DNA of 64,000 nucleotides from Ilyomonas sp963790435 (lineage in GTDB: Bacteria > Bacteroidota > Bacteroidia > Chitinophagales > Chitinophagaceae). The notes below the pieces were generated by a model, which saw only the letters and a list, made by a program, of their open reading frames with translations, ran no database searches and was not told the origin of the DNA. The stretch lies in contig CAWBOI010000001.1 of assembly GCA_963790435.1 (NCBI GenBank), forward strand, positions 496,001 through 560,000. The letters are read 5' to 3'. Both the position numbers and the translations under genes were made by a program. Shown here piece after piece: positions 46,156-55,319 of the stretch (positions are counted from its first letter, which is position 1; each line of letters begins with the position of its first letter).

Positions 46156-46182
46156 TTTTACCACATTTTTCTTCATTGCCGA

Positions 46183-47355
46183 ATGATGCAAAATTATTTT
46201 AGAACTTATTTTAATAGTGCTCTTCAACTCATCAATATTTATGATGGAACAACGCCGCAGGCTGTCTTTTTAAAAACCTATTTTTCTCAACATAAAAAAC
46301 ATGGTTCAAAGGATAGAAAATGGATAGCTCACTTTTGTTATTGTTATTACCGTTTGGGCTTTGCTTTAAAAGATATCAATAAAGAAGAACGTTTGCTCGT
46401 TGCCATTTTTTTATGTACAGATAAAAAGGAGACATGGCTTTCATTGTATGATGAAGAATGGCAGGCAGCCTGGAATGAAGACATTTACAAACGCATACAA
46501 CTTATTCAAACAAAATATAAGTTTGTTTTTACCGATATTTTTTACAACAACGATTGGCTGAGCCATGATATTGATGTTGCTGCTTTCAATGTTTCTCATC
46601 TTATTCAACCCGATTTATTTATCAGAATAAGACCGGCAAAAACAAAGGTTGTGATTGACAAATTGCAGCAACAAAACATTCAATTCAAACAAATAAATGA
46701 AACCTGTTTGGCTTTGGATAATGCAACTAAAATTGATAGCATCATCAACGTCAACAAAGAAGCCGTTGTGCAGGATTTTTCATCGCAACAGATTGCATCC
46801 TTGTTTTCATCAATCGCTTTGCCACAGCGGTTTTCAGCATGGGATTGCTGCGCAGCAAGCGGTGGAAAATCAATCTTATTGTATGATTATTTTAAGGAAA
46901 TAAATCTTACTGTTTCCGACATAAGAAGCTCTATTCTTCACAATCTTCACAAACGTTTTGAAGAAGCTGGTATAAAGAATTATCAATCGTTTGTTGCCGA
47001 TGTTTCTTCACCGCAATTTTCATCAAAACAACAATACGATCTGGTAATTTGCGATGCACCTTGCAGTGGCTCAGGCACATGGAGCCGAACACCGGAACAG
47101 CTCCTTTTTTTCAATAAAAACAAATTGCTTCATTACACAGAATTACAAAAGAAAATTACAACCAACGCAATAAAAGCGGTAAAAGGGAACGGTTATTTTT
47201 TATACATTACCTGTTCTGTTTTTCAACAAGAAAATGAAGAGAGGGTAGATGGTATTTTACAACATACTAAACTTTCATTGGTAACATCGGAAGTAATAAA
47301 AGGTTACAACTTAAAAGCCGATACCATGTTTGCTGCGCTTTTTAGCAACCAATAA
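46183..47355 (+). CDS. RsmB/NOP family 16S rRNA cytosine-C5 methyltransferase
   Basis: The start is put at ATG 46183 (or 46186), because the open frame upstream lies inside the sucAB terminator; this gives 390 residues. An N-terminal helical part (KHGSKDRKWIAHFCYCYYRL) is followed by the Rossmann methyltransferase with the SAM-binding CAASGGKSILLYDYF. Two conserved cysteines lie in DAPCSGSGTWSRTPE and ITCSVFQQENEERV. It methylates cytosine in rRNA, position C967 in the RsmB group. The exact target is inferred. Confidence 0.88.
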   Translation: MMQNYFRTYFNSALQLINIYDGTTPQAVFLKTYFSQHKKHGSKDRKWIAHFCYCYYRLGFALKDINKEERLLVAIFLCTDKKETWLSLYDEEWQAAWNEDIYKRIQLIQTKYKFVFTDIFYNNDWLSHDIDVAAFNVSHLIQPDLFIRIRPAKTKVVIDKLQQQNIQFKQINETCLALDNATKIDSIINVNKEAVVQDFSSQQIASLFSSIALPQRFSAWDCCAASGGKSILLYDYFKEINLTVSDIRSSILHNLHKRFEEAGIKNYQSFVADVSSPQFSSKQQYDLVICDAPCSGSGTWSRTPEQLLFFNKNKLLHYTELQKKITTNAIKAVKGNGYFLYITCSVFQQENEERVDGILQHTKLSLVTSEVIKGYNLKADTMFAALFSNQ

Positions 47356-47379
47356 ATTGAAGTTTGTTTTTGCCTTAAC

Positions 47380-48124
47380 TTAATTGTGTGAGATGAGACT
47401 GAGTTTTATGCCATAGCTATCTGCTGTATAGCCAGGTGTTATGCTGCCAAGCGGCTGCCACACCCAATATGAGAACTCTTTATAAATTAATCCAATGCCT
47501 TTGGCATACACTTCTGCCGAATACAAATTGCTTTGAAACAAATTGGGATCGAAGGGCTGCACGGTGGTTGGTTCATTGACACCAAATACAGTAATTGTAC
47601 TATCTATACTGCCCGCCAAAACAGCGTAAGGCATGTTGATGTTTTGATATTGATATTGCCAGCCTGATAAGTAGCTTAATGTATCTGCCGATGTGCTGAT
47701 GTAACTATTGCCCTGCCATGTGGTGCCCGTTGTAACAGGAGCAGCCAGCTTGATAAAACGAAGATTGCCCGCATCAACAACCTGTATGTTATTGCTGGTA
47801 GGTGTAATGTAATAATCAGAGTTATAGACAAAGGGTTGCTGTTGCAGTGTATCGGTTAAGTACCGATGAACGATGTAAGAAGTACGGCCTTCATTGTCCT
47901 GAAAAGTAGCTGCAATGCTGTCTTTGGCTATGTAGCTGTTCACTTTTATAACAGTGCCGAAAGAAACATACAAGGTAGAATCAAGACGATAGAGAAAGCT
48001 TTTTCCAACTCGCAGTTGGATAATAATCGGTAACTGAAGAAAGCGACAGGCTTTGGGTTTGCTTTGTGCATGAAAATAAAAAAAGCAGTAAAGCAATGCA
48101 CAAAAATATTCTACCCATGCGCAT
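47380..48124 (-). pseudogene. Lipoprotein gene with a +1 frameshift after the signal region
   Basis: From ATG 48124 the frame reads a lipoprotein signal (FLCIALLLFLFSC) and SLSLSSVTDYYPTA. One extra A near 48012-48016 shifts the frame, and the next frame continues VGKSFLYRLDSTLYVSFGTV for about 205 residues to the stop at 47380. The span is 745 bases, one over a multiple of three. The long frame without the signal could also start at 48156, but that N-terminus looks non-coding. The product is a beta-rich envelope protein of no recognised family. Confidence 0.65.
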
Positions 48125-48216
48125 ACAGTAGTTTCGGATAAAAACGAGGAAAACAAACGGATATTGCAAACGATAAGAAAGGAGATTGCATCATTACAAT
48201 CTCCTTTCCCAAAGCG

Positions 48217-48423
48217 TTAATAGCCTTTTTTCGCAACGCCGTCTTCAATAGCCTGCGTAGCTTTGGCTTCGCTTAATATGGCAGCCATCTTATTGCCTTT
48301 GCCATCGTGGCCATTGGCAATGTAACCGCCTTTTGCAGTTTTTGTAATCACTGCATCTTCCATCGGTACATTTTTTTCCTTTGTTTTAAGACAATATGCC
48401 TTAATCATTTTTGATTTGTCCAT
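48217..48423 (-). CDS. Conserved small protein, 68 residues, DUF5679-like
   Basis: A small basic protein, MDKSKMIKAYCLKTKEKNVP and onward. The AYC-x-K-T-K start and the later GG-x-x-x-NG-x-D-x-x-G-x-K layout recall the short zinc-ribbon-like DUF5679 proteins, but the second cysteine positions are missing, so metal binding is doubtful. It is probably soluble. It is divergent from the polysaccharide locus. Confidence 0.6.
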   Translation of the reverse strand: MDKSKMIKAYCLKTKEKNVPMEDAVITKTAKGGYIANGHDGKGNKMAAILSEAKATQAIEDGVAKKGY

Positions 48424-48762
48424 AGTATCAGTTGTTTGAAGTTAGTAAAAATAAGTTTTCTGTTTTATAATGTGATTCAAAGTTCAATAATCGTACTTTT
48501 TTTGATAATAAGCGAAAAAATTTATAAGCTTACAAATTTAGGCAAAACAAAACCACACCTTACACCGCCTCTTTTTCAATTTCTTTAGTATTCTCAATCT
48601 TGCAAATGCTCTACATTTGCCACCTTTTGGTTTCCTTGCATAAAGTGAAATCACTTAGTTCTTGTTTCTGTTATCAGTAAAAAGATAACTTAGGATCAGA
48701 AACGTTATGAATTGTTGCCGGGAACAGTGCTAATTACTGCTTTCGGTTATTATTTTACCAGT
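48424..48762. other. Promoter region ahead of the polysaccharide locus
   Basis: About 340 bases between divergent genes. No coding frame of note. It must hold the promoter for the long plus-strand locus, but no clear TAnnTTTG element, hairpin or antitermination element was identified. Confidence 0.4.
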
Positions 48763-51204
48763 ATGAAAATAAAGCTTCTTTTTCTTTTTGTCTTTGTCGC
48801 CTGTTTTTGTTTTATCACCTATTCGCAAACACTGCCTGCTAATTTTTCCAATCTTACTTCCGCTACCATTACTGATGCCCAGCTCTCTTCTTTAATCAAA
48901 CAAATGACGGCTGCCGGTTACAAGCCCGAACAGTTTTTTGAAGTGGCTGTAGCCCGTGGCATGAATGCAGCAGAAGCCAAAACGGTGCAAGACAGGATTA
49001 ATAAACTGGCTTCTTCTACACTAACCAATAATCTCAATAATTCAGGACAAAACAATGCACCCGATACAGGTGCTATCCGCAAACTGAATGGAGACACTTC
49101 ACAAACACAACCGCAACAGCCGAAATTAACATCTTTGCAATCGCAATTGTATGGAGCAGATATTTTCAACAACAGTAATCTTACTTTCGAGCCTAACCTT
49201 CGTATTGCCACACCCAGAAATTACATCATTGGTCCGGATGATGAAATTGTGATTAACATTTCTGGCTATCAGGAATACAACAATCGCCTGAAGGTAAATC
49301 CGGAAGGTTTTATTTCAATACCTAATGTAGGTGTGGTTTACGTAGCAGGTTTAACTTTTGAAGAAGCCTCGAAACGCATAACCGATAAACTTACAGCAAA
49401 TGGCTATTCTAATATTCGTACAGGTCTTACAAAAGTAAACATTACACTTGGCGCCATTCGCAGCATAAGAGTTACTTTATTGGGAGAAGTAAGAAAACCC
49501 GGCACTTATACCTTGCCTTCTTTAGCTACCGTATTTAATGCATTGTATGCTTCAGGCGGACCAAGTGAAAGAGGCTCGTTCAGAAACATTGAAGTGATAC
49601 GCGGCAACCGTGTAATTGATACATTAGACATTTACAGCTTTTTGAATCACGGCGATTTAAGCCGCAACATTTTACTTGCTGATCAAGACATTATCCGTAT
49701 TCCGGTTTATGCAAAACGGGTAACACTGAAAGGCGCATTTAAACGAGATGGCATTTTTGAAGTGGCAAAGAATGAAACTCTGCAGGATGTAATCAACTTT
49801 GCCGGTGGTTTTACCGATAATGCTGCTGCCGATTTTATATCTGCCATACAACTTACCAGTACGCAACGCAGGGTGGTGGATATACCGCAGAGCGGGTATG
49901 ACAGTTTTGTTCCGCGCAATGCCGACCAATATACAGTTGACAGCATATTAAACCGTTACGAAAACCGCGTGCAAATTGGAGGAGCTGTGTTTGCGCCTGG
50001 TGTATATGCGTGGCAAAAAGGATTAATGGTGAGTGATTTAATACAAAAAGCAAAAGGTGTAAGGGAAGAAGCATACCTGCCACATGGTTATATTAAAAGA
50101 TTACAAAGTGACAACCTGCCGATAGCTGTTGATTTCAGTGTATCCGATGCATTATCCGGCAAAAACAACATCGCTTTACAAAGAGAAGATTCGGTAGTGA
50201 TTTTATCCGGTTTTGATTTGCGCGAACAATTTTATGTTATAGTAGACGGAGCCGTTGCCAGGCCTGATAGCGTTCGGTTTATTGACAATCTTACCTTACA
50301 GGATGTTATTTTACAATCCGGTGGATTTACATTGGCAGCCAGTAACAGAATTGAAATTTCACGCCGCACCAAAAACGGCAATCCATTAGACACCGGCTCA
50401 GCTATTTCGGAGATTATTGAAGTGCAATACGACTCCTCTTTTTTCAAAAGCAGCAATACCATAAAATTAGAGCCGTACGACAGAATTCTGGTAAAAACAA
50501 ACCCTTCGTTTATATTGCCACAGGAAGTGTATGTGAATGGCGAAGTGCTGTATCCGGGCAAATATGCACTACAAACAAAAAATGAAACCGCGTCTTCGTT
50601 AATCCACCGCAGTGGTGGTTTGTTGCCAACAGCAAATGCAGGTTCGGCTTTCATTTTACGGCTTCGCGATAATGCTACAGAGTTTGAAAGAAGACGTCAT
50701 TTGGAAGCCATTACCAGCAACGATAAAGATGTTTATATCACGAATGATATGCTCACATCCTACGACAAGCTCATTTTAGATTTGAATACCATTCGCAGCA
50801 ATCCGAATTCCATTCAGGATGCTGTTTTAAAACCAGGTGACATTCTTGAAATCAATCAATTGAACAACAATGTGAAAGTAAGCGGGCAGGTCTATAACCC
50901 TTCTATTTCGGTGTATGAACCGGGGAAGTCTGTTTTGTATTACGTAGATCGTGCTGGTGGTTATGCGCCTTACAGTAAGAAGAAAAACACACTGGTATTG
51001 TATCCTAATGGAGAGGCAAAAAAGATAAGGCATTTTTTGTTTTTCCGCCGGCTACCTCGTATCGAGCCGGGTTCAGAAGTAGTTGTTCCAAAGGAGCAGG
51101 TAAGAGAGCGCAGACGCTTAACCACATCTGAAATTGTAGGTATTACCGGCAGCGTGGCTTCTTTAGCAGCAGTGGTGATTGCAATATTAAATTTTACGAA
51201 GTAA
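48763..51204 (+). CDS. Polysaccharide export protein with multiple SLBB domains (Wza-like)
   Basis: The start is taken at ATG 48763, giving 813 residues with a signal peptide (ending ITYSQ); the frame is open to a TTG at 48712. After a helical N-terminal region comes the polysaccharide-export domain (RNYIIGPDDEIVINISGYQE). Several SLBB-type beta-grasp units follow (ITLGAIRSIRVTLLGEVRKP, RVQIGGAVFAPGVYAWQKGL, PQEVYVNGEVLYPGKYALQT and NVKVSGQVYNPSISVYEPGK). One C-terminal TM helix (VGITGSVASLAAVVIAIL) ends it. It is larger than Escherichia coli Wza, as is usual in Bacteroidota. It forms the periplasmic and outer membrane export channel and heads the locus. Confidence 0.92.
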   Translation: MKIKLLFLFVFVACFCFITYSQTLPANFSNLTSATITDAQLSSLIKQMTAAGYKPEQFFEVAVARGMNAAEAKTVQDRINKLASSTLTNNLNNSGQNNAPDTGAIRKLNGDTSQTQPQQPKLTSLQSQLYGADIFNNSNLTFEPNLRIATPRNYIIGPDDEIVINISGYQEYNNRLKVNPEGFISIPNVGVVYVAGLTFEEASKRITDKLTANGYSNIRTGLTKVNITLGAIRSIRVTLLGEVRKPGTYTLPSLATVFNALYASGGPSERGSFRNIEVIRGNRVIDTLDIYSFLNHGDLSRNILLADQDIIRIPVYAKRVTLKGAFKRDGIFEVAKNETLQDVINFAGGFTDNAAADFISAIQLTSTQRRVVDIPQSGYDSFVPRNADQYTVDSILNRYENRVQIGGAVFAPGVYAWQKGLMVSDLIQKAKGVREEAYLPHGYIKRLQSDNLPIAVDFSVSDALSGKNNIALQREDSVVILSGFDLREQFYVIVDGAVARPDSVRFIDNLTLQDVILQSGGFTLAASNRIEISRRTKNGNPLDTGSAISEIIEVQYDSSFFKSSNTIKLEPYDRILVKTNPSFILPQEVYVNGEVLYPGKYALQTKNETASSLIHRSGGLLPTANAGSAFILRLRDNATEFERRRHLEAITSNDKDVYITNDMLTSYDKLILDLNTIRSNPNSIQDAVLKPGDILEINQLNNNVKVSGQVYNPSISVYEPGKSVLYYVDRAGGYAPYSKKKNTLVLYPNGEAKKIRHFLFFRRLPRIEPGSEVVVPKEQVRERRRLTTSEIVGITGSVASLAAVVIAILNFTK

Positions 51205-51250
51205 TTTTCACTGCAGGATAAATACAAATCTGATTAATACATTTATAACT

Positions 51251-52318
51251 ATGGATGGCAATAACCAAACGTTTAGCTTCAGGCGCATGTTTACAAGTGC
51301 CAAAGCAGTTTTCACTTACCTCTTTAGTAAGTGGTTGTTTGTTGTTGTAATCGCAATCTTGGGAGCATTGGCAGGCATTTTATACGCTTATCTAAGCAAA
51401 CCTAAATACACTGGAGAACTGGACTTTGTATTGTCAGATAACAGTTCTCAAGGTAGCTTATCAAGCTTAGCGAGCCAATTTGGACTTGATTTAAGCGGTT
51501 CGGGCAACGATGTGTTTTCACAGGATAATGTAATGGTGCTGATGTCGTCTCGCAAAATATTATCACGCGCTTTGTTTAAAAATCTCCCCGGCAAAAATCT
51601 ATCTCTGATTAACTTGTATATTCAAACAGAAAAACTTGACAACAAGTGGAAAAAAAATGAACACTTAAAAAATGCTTACCCTTTTCCGCAAGATTACAAA
51701 CAATTAACGCCTTTGCAGGACAGTCTTTTTAAAGAACTTTATTCGGTTATAAATAAAAACGTTTTTAAAATACAACAGCCCGATAAAAAAGTAAATGTTT
51801 TTCAGGTAACTACTACTTATTATAATGAGTTGTTTGCCTGTTATCTCACCAAATATCTGGTTGAAGAAGCTTCTATTTTTTATATCGAAACAAAAACAAG
51901 CATTGCCCGTCAAAACTTAAAAATGATAAGCCATGAAGCCGATAGCTTGCGAGCAAGGCTTGGCAGCAACATAACTTCTACGGCTGCGGCAGCCGACCAA
52001 ACACTGAACTTAAATTTAAATTATCAGGTTGGGCGTGTGCCCATTCAAAAAAGCCAGGCAGATGCTGCCGTAACGCAGGCAGCTTATACAGAAGTAATAA
52101 AGAATTTGGAGATTGCAAAAATAACGCTGGCAAAAGCTTACCCCATCTATCAAATTATAGATGAACCATCACTGCCATTAAAGATGGAGAAGCCCGGACG
52201 ACTTCTTACCGGCATCTTATTCGCTACTGTCGCCGGTTTGCTGGCAGCCTCTTTTTTTGCAGTCAAATTTTTCCTAGCGTTACCGGAAAAGCTAGAAGAG
52301 AATGTATCTATTAGATAG
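51251..52318 (+). CDS. Wzz-like chain length determinant protein
   Basis: A 355-residue inner membrane protein with two TM helices (about 28-52 and 320-342) enclosing a periplasmic coiled-coil region. This is the layout of polysaccharide co-polymerases. A proline-rich second-helix border (SLPLKMEKPGRLLTGILFAT) fits. No tyrosine kinase domain is attached, and no separate kinase is present in the window. It sets polymer length together with the polymerase. It follows the export gene by 46 bases. Confidence 0.88.
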   Translation: MDGNNQTFSFRRMFTSAKAVFTYLFSKWLFVVVIAILGALAGILYAYLSKPKYTGELDFVLSDNSSQGSLSSLASQFGLDLSGSGNDVFSQDNVMVLMSSRKILSRALFKNLPGKNLSLINLYIQTEKLDNKWKKNEHLKNAYPFPQDYKQLTPLQDSLFKELYSVINKNVFKIQQPDKKVNVFQVTTTYYNELFACYLTKYLVEEASIFYIETKTSIARQNLKMISHEADSLRARLGSNITSTAAAADQTLNLNLNYQVGRVPIQKSQADAAVTQAAYTEVIKNLEIAKITLAKAYPIYQIIDEPSLPLKMEKPGRLLTGILFATVAGLLAASFFAVKFFLALPEKLEENVSIR

Positions 52319-52395
52319 CCATTTTTATCTTGAAGAAGGCACCCAAACAGCAACAACCGGCAATTGAACAATAACTGGATATACTAAAACGAATA

Positions 52396-53697
52396 ATGAA
52401 TATAAGTGCAAGTGATATAAAAAATTACTCGAGGAGAATTTTCACAAATAAAATCGCTTCGAACTTCTTTTACCTGTCTCTTCTCCAGGTAGCGAATTCT
52501 GTCCTGCCGTTTGTTACGCTTCCCTATCTTGTAAGTACTGTTGGCTTTGATAAGGTTGGCGTTATCTTCATGGCACAAGCCCTTATGTCATACCTGACTA
52601 TTATTACAGATTACGGATTTAACCTGACAGCCACCCGGTTTATTTCTGTCAATCGTCTCAGCCGGAACAAAATTGAGTACGTTCATAACGCTGTTATTTC
52701 TACCAAACTGTTCCTGATTGTTATTTCTTTTTCTATCCTTCTGCTGCTTACTTTTTTTGTACCGTTGTTCCGGGAAGAGCAAGTACTTTTCCTTTTAAGT
52801 TTTACGCTTGTTCTTGGCAATACCTTCTTCCCGACATGGTTTTTTCAGGGCATTGAAGAGATGAAATACATTTCGCTGATGAGCTTTATCAGTAAAATTT
52901 TTTTTACGGTAGGCATCTTTATTTTCGTTACTCATAAAGATGATTATACAAAAGTGAACCTGTTGTCGGGCATCGGAAATGTATTAAGCACAATAATTGC
53001 CTTTGGCATAATAGCAAAAAAATATGCTGTCCGAAACCGACTTACTATCCGATACATAAAAACGCAACTAAACGAGGGCTGGCACATCTTCGTTTCCAAT
53101 CTTGCCGTAAATGTATATATGTACTCCAACATATTCATACTGGGACTGTTCGCCAATAAAACGGTACTTGGATATTTTGGTGTGGCCGATAAATGTATCC
53201 AGGGCATCAGGCAAGTACTGATTGTTTTTTATCAGGTAACTTATCCCAAAGCCTGCCATGTGGCCGAGCAGTCTCACACCTTGCTCCTGCGGTTCTATCG
53301 CCAGGTATTCTTTAAATTCCTGCTGCTTATTGTGTTTTGTTCGACAGCCATCTTGGCACTTGCTCCATTTATTGTTTTAGTGCTTACAAAATCGTACCAG
53401 CCCGAGGTTACTATGCTTCTCAGATGCATGAGCTTGATTCCCATAGTAGTTGCGCTGAACATACCCTATAGCCAGAGCGCTGTTATTTATCAGTTGAAAA
53501 AAGGATACGCTGTTGTCATCATTACCGGGGCAGTTATCAATCTGCTGTCCAATGTGCTTCTGTCAAAACAATTCACAGCATATGGAACTATTTGTGCAAT
53601 TTATATAACGGAAACGTTCATTACGCTGAGCCTCTATTTTCTTCTGCGCTACGACTCCGGAGGTCGGCACTCATTAAGAAAACTATTTTTATCATGA
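52396..53697 (+). CDS. Oligosaccharide flippase (Wzx-type, MOP superfamily)
   Basis: A 433-residue protein with about 12-14 hydrophobic segments. It starts with NFFYLSLLQVANSVLPFVTL and PYLVSTVGFDKVGVIFMAQA, the characteristic opening of polysaccharide flippases. It would turn lipid-linked repeat units to the periplasmic side. Its TGA stop overlaps the ATG of the methyltransferase gene (ATGA). Confidence 0.92.
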   Translation: MNISASDIKNYSRRIFTNKIASNFFYLSLLQVANSVLPFVTLPYLVSTVGFDKVGVIFMAQALMSYLTIITDYGFNLTATRFISVNRLSRNKIEYVHNAVISTKLFLIVISFSILLLLTFFVPLFREEQVLFLLSFTLVLGNTFFPTWFFQGIEEMKYISLMSFISKIFFTVGIFIFVTHKDDYTKVNLLSGIGNVLSTIIAFGIIAKKYAVRNRLTIRYIKTQLNEGWHIFVSNLAVNVYMYSNIFILGLFANKTVLGYFGVADKCIQGIRQVLIVFYQVTYPKACHVAEQSHTLLLRFYRQVFFKFLLLIVFCSTAILALAPFIVLVLTKSYQPEVTMLLRCMSLIPIVVALNIPYSQSAVIYQLKKGYAVVIITGAVINLLSNVLLSKQFTAYGTICAIYITETFITLSLYFLLRYDSGGRHSLRKLFLS

Positions 53698-54362
53698 ACC
53701 TGTACAATGAAAAAAATACAAGCTATTTTACAAATGTCCGGTTTGACCTGATCAACCTATTGCCGGCTAACCCGGAAAGCCGGGTTTTAGAACTGGGAGC
53801 GGGCGGCGGGGATACGCTTGTTGACATTAAGAAAAAAGGGCTGGCAAAAGAAGTAATTGGCATTGAGCTGATGGAAATACCGAATTCCAATCAATCCAAT
53901 GAACTGATAGACAAATTTTTGATAGCAGATATAGAAAAAAGCGAACTATCGTTTCCGCATTCCTATTTTGATGCTATTCTTATTGGCGATGTTCTTGAGC
54001 ATTTGGAAGACCCATGGAAAGTGGTTGCCCGTTTGTCGGAACATGTAAAGGAAGGCGGCATTTTCATTGTCAGCATACCAAATATCCGCTTTTGGGGCGG
54101 GCTTTACAAGATATATATCAAAGGTGATTTCGGTTATGAAAAACAGGGTTTGTTTGACCGCACCCATCTTCGCTTCTTTTGTAAGAAGAATATGGTGCAA
54201 CTGTTTAGCATGCCGTTTTTAAAGGTGAAAAATGTCGTGCCTATTCAGAAACTACGAGGAAGAAAAAAACTATCAATGAACAACATTGTTAATACTTGTA
54301 CATTCGGTTTATTTGAACAATTTCTAACCATACAGTACATTATTGTGGCTGAAAAAATTTAA
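53694..54362 (+). CDS. Class I SAM-dependent methyltransferase
   Basis: The start is placed at ATG 53694, four bases overlapping the flippase stop, giving 222 residues. SAM-binding motif I is SRVLELGAGGGDTLVDIKKK; IGDVLEHLEDPWKVVARL and GGIFIVSIPNIRFW follow. It is probably an O- or N-methylase of a sugar residue in the repeat unit. The acceptor is not known. Confidence 0.88.
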   Translation: MNLYNEKNTSYFTNVRFDLINLLPANPESRVLELGAGGGDTLVDIKKKGLAKEVIGIELMEIPNSNQSNELIDKFLIADIEKSELSFPHSYFDAILIGDVLEHLEDPWKVVARLSEHVKEGGIFIVSIPNIRFWGGLYKIYIKGDFGYEKQGLFDRTHLRFFCKKNMVQLFSMPFLKVKNVVPIQKLRGRKKLSMNNIVNTCTFGLFEQFLTIQYIIVAEKI

Positions 54363-54366
54363 TACT

Positions 54367-55242
54367 ATGCCCGAAAAAGCAGCCGCTTGTGTAGTATTGT
54401 ATTATCCTTTACAAACAATCGTCGATAACATCAAATCTTACGCTTCTTATGTAGATTGCCTAATAGTTGTTGACAATTCGGAAAACGAAAGTGATGCTAC
54501 AGAAGTTTTGCTTCGCCAGCATTTTGAAAGGGTGATTTACAAAGCTCAAAATAAAAATATCGGTATAGCCGCCGCACTAAATATTGCCTGCCGCATTGCT
54601 AACAGTGAAGGTTACAGTTGGCTGCTGACTATGGATCAGGACAGCGTCTTTCTTGAGGATGATTTTTCAATAATGATTAAAGATATTTCTGCTATCAAAA
54701 CCCTTTACCATCGCGTAGGTATCATTACACCTTATCATGTATTGACAGAAATCGTTGCTAAACCATCTTTTGAAAATTACGAGATAAGGAAAATTGCTAT
54801 GACATCGGGCAATCTATTAAATCTTAATGCATACAAAACAACAGGCATATTCGACGAAAAGCTTTTTATAGATTTTGTAGATTACGAATATTGCCTGCGG
54901 CTTCGTAGAAGAGGCTACACAGTTGTTCGTAACAATAAGGTAAGTCTAAAACACAGACTTGGAAATTTTCAGATAAAAAGCCTATTTGGAAGAAGGCTTG
55001 CCGTAAGCCACCACAATCATCAAAGAAAATATTACAGAATTCGGAACAGTTTGTATGTTGCTTTCAAATATATAAAAACAGAACCGCGCTTTTTCATACA
55101 TGTAATGTTTGAAAACTTTATGCTGATTCCTTTTGTGATTCTATTTTACGAGGAAAACAAACTTCTAAAACTAAAATCGGTCTTTAGAGGAATATTTGAT
55201 TTTACAATAGGCAGCTATGGGAAAAAGTTTTCGGGTGCTTAA
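54367..55242 (+). CDS. Glycosyltransferase family 2
   Basis: The start is placed at ATG 54367, giving 291 residues. It has a GT-A fold with CVVLYYPLQTIVDNIKSY, VDNSENESD, KNIGIAAALNIA, the metal-binding LTMDQDSVF and IDFVDYEYCLRLRRRGY. The pattern matches rhamnosyltransferase-type GT2 proteins. It adds a sugar to the lipid-linked repeat unit on the cytosolic side. The donor is not certain. Confidence 0.9.
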   Translation: MPEKAAACVVLYYPLQTIVDNIKSYASYVDCLIVVDNSENESDATEVLLRQHFERVIYKAQNKNIGIAAALNIACRIANSEGYSWLLTMDQDSVFLEDDFSIMIKDISAIKTLYHRVGIITPYHVLTEIVAKPSFENYEIRKIAMTSGNLLNLNAYKTTGIFDEKLFIDFVDYEYCLRLRRRGYTVVRNNKVSLKHRLGNFQIKSLFGRRLAVSHHNHQRKYYRIRNSLYVAFKYIKTEPRFFIHVMFENFMLIPFVILFYEENKLLKLKSVFRGIFDFTIGSYGKKFSGA

Positions 55243-55319
55243 GTCAGTGGCAAAAACAGAGTTTGATAGCCGGTCAAAGGTGATATAGTTTACAATGGTT
55301 TTCAATACTGGACAATCGT

